Shown one piece after another: positions 1 through 7,430 of a DNA stretch of 64,000 bases. Within the stretch, counting starts at the first letter, position 1. Every line of letters begins with the position of its first letter. Position numbers and translations under genes: made by a program. The notes beneath the pieces are model-generated. The model had not been told where the DNA came from and did not search any database. It was given only the letters and a program-made list of their open reading frames with translations. Source of the DNA: Planctomycetota bacterium (GTDB lineage Bacteria; Planctomycetota; Planctomycetia; Pirellulales; Pirellulaceae); assembly GCA_017303505.1 (NCBI GenBank), contig JAFLCP010000014.1, positions 1 through 64,000 on the forward strand. The letters are read 5' to 3'.

Positions 1-334
1 GTGATTAAACAAAAAATGTCTAGATGGCTAAAATGCGACCCAAAGAGACATCGAAAACTCGATAAATTGACCAAAACCTTTGCCGAATCAGTAGTTATGC
101 TTAATTGAACGGTATTGGGGTTAAACGCCCCAACCGATGCCAAATCAAACGTGATGACAGAAATGGGATCGTGTTAACTCCACAGCCCGAAGTCGCTCGG
201 ATTATGCTGCTATTTCCGCTTGAGTCAAAAGTTTTTGAAATAAATCCTTGCAAGCGGTGTCTCTCTTACGTGGGACTGATTCCGGCCCCAGAAAATAATC
301 CTCTTGGCAACTTGGAAACTCTGGCTGAAATATC
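1..334. other. Left-edge stretch without a convincing gene
   Basis: I see no protein with family features and no RNA gene here. An open frame from a TTG at 105 runs into the next gene but has no ribosome site and no recognisable composition. The promoter of the sigma-factor cassette that starts at 335 is expected here, but no clear -35/-10 pair stands out. Confidence 0.4.
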
Positions 335-856
335 GTGACTCGAATATCAGAAGCGGAACTTGAGCAACTGGTGGAAGCAATAGGGGGCTCCCTGGTGCTG
401 TTCGCGCGTCAGTGGTGCTCATCCCCAGACGATGCTCTGCAAGAGGCTCTTCTGGAACTAGCTACTCGAGATCCCGCCCCCAGATCTCCTAAAGCTTGGC
501 TTTTTCGAGTTGTACGGAACAAAGCCATGAACTTGGCCAGGGCCGAGCGACGGCGGTCCAAACATGAAGCTGCCTTTACGGTTCCCAGCCCATGGTTTGA
601 ACCCGATTCCGGTTCATTTATCGATGCACAACTGGCAACATCCTGGCTCCAACAACTCCCCGATGTTCAACGTCAAATTGTCACAGCACGTATATGGGCT
701 GATTTGACCTTCGAGCAAATCGCCGAGGTTGTCGACCGCCCCACAGCGACCGTTTTTCGATTGTTTCGCGAAGCCATCGAAACATTGCGACAACAAATGA
801 AACCACCCGTCGAGAAACAAACCACCCCAGAACGCAAACTAGAGAACAGACGATGA
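335..856 (+). CDS. ECF-type RNA polymerase sigma factor
   Basis: Sigma-70 family factor of the extracytoplasmic-function class, 173 aa, predicted to direct core RNA polymerase to a small regulon. Region 2 lies at about residues 20-75 (the DDALQEALLELAT helix, then AWLFRVVRNKAMNLAR). Region 4 lies at about 105-155, with LPDVQRQIV followed by the helix-turn-helix LTFEQIAEVVDRPTATVFR. There is no region 1 or 3, as usual for ECF factors. The start is GTG at 335. The stop overlaps the next start in an ATGA, so the two genes are translationally coupled, the typical arrangement for a sigma factor and the membrane protein that controls it. The target genes cannot be read from the sequence. Confidence 0.85.
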   Translation: MTRISEAELEQLVEAIGGSLVLFARQWCSSPDDALQEALLELATRDPAPRSPKAWLFRVVRNKAMNLARAERRRSKHEAAFTVPSPWFEPDSGSFIDAQLATSWLQQLPDVQRQIVTARIWADLTFEQIAEVVDRPTATVFRLFREAIETLRQQMKPPVEKQTTPERKLENRR

Positions 857-1470
857 ACGAACCATACGATAGCACCAAGGATCCTGAACTGGATGGTGAT
901 GTAATCGAAGCACTTAGAGCACACAAGCCTTGCGCCGCTCGAATCGATTGGGATGCCATCCATGCCGCCCGGATGAATCAAGATTCAAAATCCGCAGAGA
1001 AGACTATTCCAGCTTCTTGGGCTACATATCGAATAATCGCGGTAGCAGGTTGTTCCGGCTTAACTGTCGGAGCGGCCTTAACGTTCTTGATGATGAATTG
1101 GTTCATCATGAGCAAGCTTCACACCAAGATCGCAGAGCTCGAACAAGCAGCGAGCATAGCCGATCTGAATTCTGCAACGACAATAAAGACGAACGAAACA
1201 ACTATCACCCGCTCGGACTCTCTGCTCGACGTGTATCTACAACTAGATTCGCCGTTATCTGTCGGTACTTTGCGAGGTCGGCCAGATCGGTTCATCCATA
1301 CTCGGGCAAATAGGCTCGAACAAACCGCTTTCTCGGAGCAGGGATTGGATGAGCCAACTCCTGCACAAAGCGATAGTCCGCTCGCCGTAGGAAGTTATAG
1401 ATTCGAACCTCCAGAGAAGGGACCAACTCGTCAGCAACTGTTTAACGAGCTTCAGCAATCGATCTATTAG
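853..1470 (+). CDS. Single-pass membrane protein coupled to ECF sigma factor (possible anti-sigma)
   Basis: 205 aa. A cytoplasmic N-terminus of about 55 residues precedes one hydrophobic segment (about residues 57-84, AGCSGLTVGAALTFLMMNWF) and a polar, probably periplasmic C-terminal half. No zinc-binding HxxxCxxC anti-sigma motif is visible and I recognise no named family. The assignment as anti-sigma factor or membrane partner rests on the ATGA overlap with the sigma gene and on the one-helix topology. The C-terminal part contains two similar stretches (SPLSVGTLRGRPDRF and SPLAVGSYRFEPP) that may be a degenerate internal repeat. Confidence 0.6.
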   Translation: MNEPYDSTKDPELDGDVIEALRAHKPCAARIDWDAIHAARMNQDSKSAEKTIPASWATYRIIAVAGCSGLTVGAALTFLMMNWFIMSKLHTKIAELEQAASIADLNSATTIKTNETTITRSDSLLDVYLQLDSPLSVGTLRGRPDRFIHTRANRLEQTAFSEQGLDEPTPAQSDSPLAVGSYRFEPPEKGPTRQQLFNELQQSIY

Positions 1471-1565
1471 CCTTCGTTTGCTTTGATCTAACTCTCCCAT
1501 AAGTCACCCAAATTTCGATTCAGCGCTGCTATGATCCCTTTACGCAATTTCTATTGGAGCCGTAT

Positions 1566-3146
1566 ATGAAGTTAACTCGGGCGATGTATTACCTTGAAAG
1601 AGACTCTTCTATCCTAATATGGAGAGGGTATTGGGTACTAGGATTTCTCTTCAGCGTTTGCCTCATCGCTGGGGCTCGTCCAATAAACGCTCAAGCGACA
1701 AATACGGACGCTACGGATAATCCAAGTGCGGTCGAGACATGGAAACTAACAATCCATCCTGCGGTAGAAAGCAAACCGTCCCTGAAGATCAAATTACTGC
1801 CGGATCCCACCGAGCAACTCGATGGCAATGCGGCGGTCTTTTATCTGAAAGCGATGGGATTTCTGGAGCAAGAAGGGGCTCGCGATCGGATCAGGGAAAT
1901 CTACAAAAGTATTGGCGAGCAAGTGAAAGCAACCGGCAAGTCAGCCGAAGAGTTTCCGCCGTACTCCTATCAAGAAATGCATCCACGCGACTATCCCCAG
2001 AAAGAAGTTCGCGAGTTCTTGGAACTGCTTGCGTTTCAAGAACTTTCACTTCGCGAAGCCCGACGCTTTCGTGACTTTTCGATGTATCGTAATCTGCACC
2101 TTTCAGACAATCCAATTGGCTATCTTCTACCGGAGATGCAGGCCATGCGTGAACTTGCGCGAAACCAACGCATTCGTTGCCGCTTAGCCATCGCCGAAGA
2201 TCGAATCGATGACGCAATCGAGGTGATTGGGCAACAGATAACCATGAGTCATCATGTTGGCCAAGATGATTTTTTGGTTAGCTATCTGATCGGAGCAGCA
2301 ACTTTGAGAGTCGCGCTCGACGACACCCTGCTACTACTCGAACACGCCGATTGTCCCAATCTCTACTGGTCATTCGCTCAACTCCCTTCGCCGTTAATCA
2401 GTCCTGAACGCTCACTAGCGGTAGAAAAACAGTTTCTGTACATGCAGGTTCCCAAATTGAAGGAAGTGAATACTACGCCATTGCCCGAGGAATATTGGAC
2501 TCTATTCATCGAAGATTTTTCAAAGCGAACAGCGGACATCGATGCGTACAATGTTGGAAGCGACGTGACCATCGTTTCGAAAGTCCAAGGGGAAGAAAGA
2601 ATCAAGTCCATTCAAAAGTCGGTTCTGGAGAATGCTCCTCAAGCCAGGGAGTATTTGTTGAGCCGAGGTATCCTAAGCACTAACAACATCGACACCTACG
2701 CAAAGGAGCAGTTGGTCTTTTTGGCGATGAAAGACTATTACGAAGTGCACCGAGATGAACATTTCAAATGGTGCCATCTTCCTTATCAACTTTCTCGCGA
2801 AAAGATCGATCTAACCAAAGCGTCGATGAAAAAGGACCAGGAACGCTACGGATGGTTTACTGGAGTTACCCAAAATCTATTGCCAGCGATCGATGCCGTC
2901 AATGAAGTGGTTACGCGTACGCGATTGCGAATCGCCTTGATTCAAGCGATCGAAGCGATCAGGATGGCTGGGGCGGAGAACGGTGGTAAGCTAATTGAGA
3001 GTCTCAATCAAGCCCCCGTGCCGATTCCGAACAATCCCTACACGGATAAGCCATTCGGCTATCTTGTTTCTGAAGACATGGCTGTTCTCTCGTCGGATTT
3101 TCCTGAAGCCTTGCCGATTAGAATCGAGCTAAAGTTTGCAAAATGA
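1566..3146 (+). CDS. Secreted hypothetical protein
   Basis: 526 aa when started at the ATG at 1566, which has GGAG six bases upstream; a TTG at 1554 is in frame but overlaps that ribosome site. The N-terminus has a hydrophobic segment (YWVLGFLFSVCLIAGA) followed by INAQA, an export signal. The rest is mostly helical and charged without a family I can name. The C-terminus (RIALIQAIEAIRMAGAENGGKL, then VPIPNNPYTDKPFGYLV) follows a pattern I associate with uncharacterised planctomycete secreted proteins. It sits 95 bp after the sigma/membrane-protein pair in the same orientation and may be one of their targets (inference). Confidence 0.6.
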   Translation: MKLTRAMYYLERDSSILIWRGYWVLGFLFSVCLIAGARPINAQATNTDATDNPSAVETWKLTIHPAVESKPSLKIKLLPDPTEQLDGNAAVFYLKAMGFLEQEGARDRIREIYKSIGEQVKATGKSAEEFPPYSYQEMHPRDYPQKEVREFLELLAFQELSLREARRFRDFSMYRNLHLSDNPIGYLLPEMQAMRELARNQRIRCRLAIAEDRIDDAIEVIGQQITMSHHVGQDDFLVSYLIGAATLRVALDDTLLLLEHADCPNLYWSFAQLPSPLISPERSLAVEKQFLYMQVPKLKEVNTTPLPEEYWTLFIEDFSKRTADIDAYNVGSDVTIVSKVQGEERIKSIQKSVLENAPQAREYLLSRGILSTNNIDTYAKEQLVFLAMKDYYEVHRDEHFKWCHLPYQLSREKIDLTKASMKKDQERYGWFTGVTQNLLPAIDAVNEVVTRTRLRIALIQAIEAIRMAGAENGGKLIESLNQAPVPIPNNPYTDKPFGYLVSEDMAVLSSDFPEALPIRIELKFAK

Positions 3147-3219
3147 TGTCGCTGTAGATCGCAGGCTATAACCATCACGGATCGTTTAAGCGTTGATCGC
3201 CTACGGAGCTCAGACGCGC

Positions 3220-3420
3220 AGCGCATTAGCCGACGGTGTTAGCCGCGGTTTTATTTCACCAACGGTACACGCGCGATGTTCACCGCAAAACAGGACCAGG
3301 GTGTATTCGGCTGACCGCAGATCGAGTTATCGCGACGCCATAGGTATGGTGTTGCGTTTGCGGTTGGCGGTAAACCACAAATCGGTACCGTCAGAATAAT
3401 AAAACCACGGCTAATGCTAC
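3220..3420. repeat. Intergenic element with imperfect terminal inverted repeats
   Basis: An 18-base arm at 3238-3255 (GTTAGCCGCGGTTTTATT) matches the reverse complement of 3398-3415 at 16 of 18 positions, with weaker matching for about a dozen further bases inward. Just left of the first arm the word ATTAGCCG occurs again as a direct repeat. The roughly 140 bases between the arms carry no plausible gene. The layout fits a non-coding miniature inverted-repeat element or a dispersed intergenic repeat. No target-site duplication was identified. Confidence 0.45.
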
Positions 3421-3502
3421 CCTAGATTTGAGAGACTTGAACCTGCATAATACATTGCAATGGTCGAGGTAAAGGAGCAGCAAATTCTGGGAGCCCAATG
3501 TT

Positions 3503-3796
3503 ATGACGCCCACACCTGCGACGACTGCTCGCGAGCGAGTTGGTGCTTTGGCACTCTCAACGATTGTTGCGACTTATGGCTGTGCTTTGTTTCTTGCTGG
3601 AACATCCACCATTCATGTCGGTTGGTTTCTCGCCGCAATTCACCTTTTACTCTTAGTCCCCTTAGTTCCCCTGTTGTTGGTACTGCTTTGCAAGAACCGT
3701 ATGGGAAGGCGAATCTGCTTCGGCTTATTTCTTGTCCTCTCATCCTTTTTGCCACCGTCCCTTTTGCTTCTTCATCATGAATTAACCCAAAGGTAA
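3503..3796 (+). CDS. Small membrane protein, hypothetical
   Basis: 97 aa with three predicted transmembrane segments (about residues 15-33, 40-62 and 68-90) and short charged loops (CKNRMGRR). The start is ATG at 3503 with GGGAG nine bases upstream. I recognise no family. It lies four bases upstream of another small membrane protein, so the two are probably co-transcribed. Confidence 0.5.
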   Translation: MTPTPATTARERVGALALSTIVATYGCALFLAGTSTIHVGWFLAAIHLLLLVPLVPLLLVLLCKNRMGRRICFGLFLVLSSFLPPSLLLLHHELTQR

Positions 3797-3800
3797 AAAC

Positions 3801-4112
3801 ATGAACGAACGGAGCAGTAATCTAGAAACCCTTTTAGCCATTCTGGTGTGTTCGTTTTTCGTAACGCTCATCAGTTTCTATTTGTCGTTCTCTCTGTATA
3901 GTTACCTACGTTCGACCGCGTTTAATGCGATGTTCTTTTTCATCTTCTATCCCATAATCGTGCCCGGTATGGCATGTTCTTCCCTGACACTATTTGCGGA
4001 CAATAAGCCTAAAACATGGATCACTGTTTTAGTCTTCCTTTCGCACCTGTTATTCTTGCTGACTATTTTTCTGGTTCTCTATTTTTCGGAGCTTCGATTT
4101 TCGATCCAATAA
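3801..4112 (+). CDS. Small membrane protein, hypothetical
   Basis: 103 aa, three predicted transmembrane helices (about residues 10-32, 40-62 and 73-96) with a very high content of Phe, Leu and Ile. It starts five bases after the preceding membrane-protein stop. No family is recognised and there is no catalytic motif. The pair could be a two-component membrane unit, but nothing in the sequence says what it does. Confidence 0.5.
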   Translation: MNERSSNLETLLAILVCSFFVTLISFYLSFSLYSYLRSTAFNAMFFFIFYPIIVPGMACSSLTLFADNKPKTWITVLVFLSHLLFLLTIFLVLYFSELRFSIQ

Positions 4113-4264
4113 GAATCGCGAAAAGCCTGGGCTGTAACGTCCTCTTGATTGTCATGCCAGTAACCGCGAATCAACTACGTTTTGAGCAGACCGTGTAAAG
4201 TGTTGAAGATCGCGTGATTAACGATAGTTCGCAAAACAACTTTGAATTCTAATAGGCAGAAAAC

Positions 4265-4933
4265 ATGAGTGAGCTGTTCCTACCATTGGAGGACGATACA
4301 GAGTTAAACGTAGGTGACTGGCTTGCGGCTTTTCGTAATGATTCGGCTGCCAAGGTACGCGAGCGATTGGAGCGATACTGGGCTCCGCTTCGAACCCCCG
4401 AGTTTCAAGAGCTTGGAGCTTTGCTTCTCGAAGCAGAAGAGTTTGGAATTGTAGATGATTACGGTGGCTATCTCTTTGGTTAAGCCAAAGACACCACTGG
4501 CCAATGCATCGGTGATCGCTGGTATCTTCCCTGCCGCGATTCTTCGCCCAACTTTTCGGAACTACTCCAAGAATCAGGCCATAGACCTGATGGTGAGCTA
4601 TTTGAGTTCTTGACCTATTTCGGCGGTGTAGGGGATGACTTGTATTATTCAGGGAGGTTTATGTTTCATCCACCTTGTCGAAAGTTTACTACGGAAGTTG
4701 CCAGCTGGTTTGCTTACAAAATTGATGGCTTTGCAGACTGGGAAGATGCGCTCATGTTGTACGAAGCACTCGATGGGTCTGTGGCCTTGATTCGTTGCGA
4801 TGGGGCAGTAGGGTGGTGGATGACCGCAGAATTGAGAGTTCGCCCCACTGCGCGAAACCTCTCTGGTTTCGTCACGCAATATATTAACGCTAGAAAATCA
4901 CATAGTCCCTTCTGCTGCTATTCTCCTGACTAA
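4265..4933 (+). pseudogene. SUKH (SMI1/KNR4)-like gene interrupted by an in-frame stop
   Basis: The reading frame opened by ATG 4265 stops at a TAA at 4481-4483, but the same frame then stays open to 4933 and the two parts read as one protein of about 222 codons. The second part shows a SUKH-like pattern: FEFLTYFGGVGDD, then ALMLYEALDGSVALIRCDG, then AVGWWMTAELRVRP and a terminal FVTQYI helix. SUKH proteins often act as immunity proteins against contact-dependent toxins; no toxin gene is visible nearby. Alternatives are a base-call error at 4481 or two separate short proteins. Family assignment is moderate; same-frame continuity is read directly. Confidence 0.5.
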
Positions 4934-4950
4934 TTCGCAAGGCGTTTCCC

Positions 4951-5321
4951 ATGATTCGAACAGTAATTACTTGACCCATTCTCGGTGTTGCCATCGTATT
5001 TCATTTGACTTCGAGATCCACGGAGCAATCAGTAAAATCGGCCTTAAATTCGCATCCGGAAAGTGAACTCATCCGGGACGACATGCCCAATGCATGGTGT
5101 GTTTTGCGGTCGAACAAACGTAGCGTGCAATCCATACCTTCGATCATGAGAAAACCGCTTCAGAAGTTGTTTACCTCGACGGCTGCAAACTCAGTAGGAA
5201 TGCGTTTAGAATAGAATCCACTCCGGACGTCCTGCCAATCGGCATCACTTCGCTTAAATTACGATTCTATCGCGATATTAGCCGAACAAAGCCTAAAAGG
5301 TTCACACTCCCATTGACTTAG
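4951..5321 (+). pseudogene. Degenerate ORF with in-frame TGA and apparent frameshift
   Basis: From ATG 4951 the frame reads a short N-terminus, a TGA at the eighth codon, then a hydrophobic stretch (PILGVAIVFHL) and a polar region to about 5125. After about 5124 a different frame, lying 2 bases on, looks more protein-like (TFDHEKTASEVVYLDG to LPIGITSLKLRFYRDI) and ends at the TAG at 5319-5321. It resembles a small exported protein that has lost its reading frame. No family is recognised. It follows another broken gene, which fits a decaying accessory patch or poor local sequence quality. Confidence 0.3.
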
Positions 5322-5328
5322 AGTGCTT

Positions 5329-5718
5329 ATGGAAATGAATCGTCTTTTGTGGAGCCTAATCCTTCTGATGCAACTCTGCATTTTCGGCTGCGAACCACGG
5401 CACCAGAGTAGACTAGATACTCTTCGAGTGACTCGTATTCAGTGGGCCACGATACGCGGTCCCGGCATACCCAAAGAAATCGAGATTTCCAACACACAGA
5501 ATCTTATTATGACGCTCTATCCGCACGCAGAAATCAGCTCGTCGGTCGTAGGGCTAGAACAGTTTGATTTGACCATAAGTGCGGCCGGAGAAACGGCGCA
5601 TATCCACTGTTGGCCCAACACGAAGACTCTTACATTTGAGCTCGACGGCCGTTATTACTCCGGTGGCGATGCAAACGCATTTCGATCCCAGATCCAGCGT
5701 TTGAAGAGTGCCCCTTGA
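5329..5718 (+). CDS. Small predicted lipoprotein
   Basis: About 129 aa. The N-terminus is a short hydrophobic signal (RLLWSLILLMQLCIFGC) ending in a lipobox-like IFGC, so the protein is probably lipid-anchored. The mature part is a small, mixed-composition domain with no family I recognise (ISAAGETAHIHCWPNTKTL near the end). ATG at 5329 or 5335 or GTG at 5323 could start it; the ribosome site does not decide. Confidence 0.5.
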   Translation: MEMNRLLWSLILLMQLCIFGCEPRHQSRLDTLRVTRIQWATIRGPGIPKEIEISNTQNLIMTLYPHAEISSSVVGLEQFDLTISAAGETAHIHCWPNTKTLTFELDGRYYSGGDANAFRSQIQRLKSAP

Positions 5719-5822
5719 TAGTTGATAATCTAAAAAAATCTAAGTGACAACACTTTCCTCATCACGAGCGCACCGCTCGGACTATTCTTGATTTCCCCGA
5801 GACCGCATAAAGGATCCTTGCA

Positions 5823-6494
5823 GTGAATTCCGATCAGAGCGAACCACCAGCAACCGGTCCACGATTGATTAGCCCGAGACGAAAACTGTTCCTTATTCTT
5901 TTCTTTTTGTGGTTTGCTACCCTAGGCATACACGTCGGTTGGTACACCGAATCCGTAATAACTGAAAGGCAGGTGCTTAGTATCGAACCGGGCTCAACTC
6001 TAACCATTCGAACAACCATGCACCCTGGGACGGAGCGTTCAATTGGTATACCGTACTTCTTACTGCTGTCGAAGGAATCACTGCCTCGCTCCCTAACCGT
6101 CGTTATCGACGCACAAGGCCTGGAGCACGACAGCCAAGTAAGCATCGAGCGAATTATGGCCACTCAGGACTCACCCGAATCCCCGCAAGTGTTCGAAGAC
6201 ATTAGCCTACCGGTAAAGGATGGCTTGGGGGCAAAACTCATACAGAGAGGAAGCTCAGTGTCAGGGTATCAGTCTCCTCATAGCTTAACAGATCCGGTCA
6301 CAAGACTGTCGCATACACTTGCAAATGCAATAACCAGTGAAGGAGTTGTGTACTTGGAATTTTTCGTCTCAACAAAGAATGGTGATCAAAAAGCAAAATC
6401 CAGCCCTCCTCAACCTGTTAAATTCTCGATTCAGCAGCGACAGAATTTCTGTATTGTCTTGGGTTGGCAATCTTTGCTTTACAGCCAGCTTTGA
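5823..6494 (+). CDS. Membrane-anchored hypothetical protein
   Basis: 223 aa from a GTG start with AAGGA about ten bases upstream. A basic N-terminus (SPRRK) precedes one transmembrane segment (about residues 22-42, LFLILFFLWFATLGIHVGWY). A probably extracytoplasmic domain rich in beta-strand patterns follows (SIEPGSTLTIRTT, SLTVVIDAQG). No family is recognised. The last 20 residues become hydrophobic again, so the true C-terminus could differ if there is a sequence error. Confidence 0.45.
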   Translation: MNSDQSEPPATGPRLISPRRKLFLILFFLWFATLGIHVGWYTESVITERQVLSIEPGSTLTIRTTMHPGTERSIGIPYFLLLSKESLPRSLTVVIDAQGLEHDSQVSIERIMATQDSPESPQVFEDISLPVKDGLGAKLIQRGSSVSGYQSPHSLTDPVTRLSHTLANAITSEGVVYLEFFVSTKNGDQKAKSSPPQPVKFSIQQRQNFCIVLGWQSLLYSQL

Positions 6495-6788
6495 CGGAAA
6501 TCCGGGACGAAAGAAATGCATCCACCGAGCAAGACGTTAGGAGTACCGGGGATCGGAGAGTGAAAGGAAGGAGTGACGAAGCCTATCTGAGCGAGGTGCT
6601 TTCGGCGAATTACACCGTACGGTGAACAACCAAGAAAAACACGAAGAAACAAGAAAGCTGAATCGGCCAAAAGAGCAACGAATCAATCCGCCAAAGACTA
6701 ACGCCTCTTTCAATTCCAAGTATAATGAGGAAAATAAACTCTTCTCAGCAGCCAATCTTTGGCGGTCGACGCAGGCTCCGCAAATACC

Positions 6789-7232
6789 ATGTACTACAAA
6801 CTTGTACCTCAGAAGCCGATTCAAGGCGTTGGCTACCAGGGCTGGAATCTTAAGCTGCCTGCAACTGTCGGGCGCAGCGCGGATTCTCAAGTTTGTGTTG
6901 ATGATGAATCGATCAGTCGAGCGCATTGTCAACTCTTTCTGGGAAGTGACGAGAGTCTGCAAGTACGGGATCTCGACTCGCTTAATGGTACGTTTGTCAA
7001 TGGTGAGAAAATCAAAAAGGTTCACTCACTCTTTCCGGGCGACGTAATTCAAATTGGCTCGATCTCTTTGCGAGTCGACTACGCCTCCGATACCGATCCT
7101 GGAAAACCGCCCCCTAAGCGTGTCACGTCGCACAATAGCGTTACTCAACCGATGAAAGCAGTACGTCCCGAAGACTTGCCCGTTTTCAAACAGTCTGAGC
7201 CAACTAAGAAGTGGTGGGAGTTCTGGAAGTAG
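6789..7232 (+). CDS. FHA domain protein
   Basis: 147 aa when started at ATG 6789; a TTG at 6759 would add ten residues. A forkhead-associated domain fills about residues 5-90, with the hallmarks GRSADSQ, SRAHC (phosphothreonine-binding SxxH pattern) and LNGTFVNG. FHA domains bind phosphothreonine peptides, usually products of Ser/Thr kinases. The C-terminal 50 residues are proline- and lysine-rich and end in a Trp-rich basic tail (KKWWEFWK). No kinase gene adjoins it. It is probably cytoplasmic because no signal peptide is seen. Confidence 0.85.
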   Translation: MYYKLVPQKPIQGVGYQGWNLKLPATVGRSADSQVCVDDESISRAHCQLFLGSDESLQVRDLDSLNGTFVNGEKIKKVHSLFPGDVIQIGSISLRVDYASDTDPGKPPPKRVTSHNSVTQPMKAVRPEDLPVFKQSEPTKKWWEFWK

Positions 7233-7430
7233 CTGCTTGCGCTGGGACCACGAAAAAAGCGAAATGCACGAAACGGCAAAGATAACTGCAAAGCGAAGAG
7301 TCGCTTTCGCACGTTGATTCCAGCAGGGAATGTGGCCTTTTTGGCGAGACTCGCTACACTAAGGCAGCCTAACTCGAAGTCTCTCAGCTGCAACATCTTG
7401 AATTTCCCCTCAGCATTTAGGACCAGTCTC

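Noticed and set aside
105-338. 77-codon frame before the first sigma gene
   Set aside because: TTG start, no ribosome site, no recognisable composition, and it overlaps the sigma-factor start.
3193-3399. 68-codon frame in the inverted-repeat element
   Set aside because: It lies within the repeat, starts with TTG and shows no protein-like pattern.
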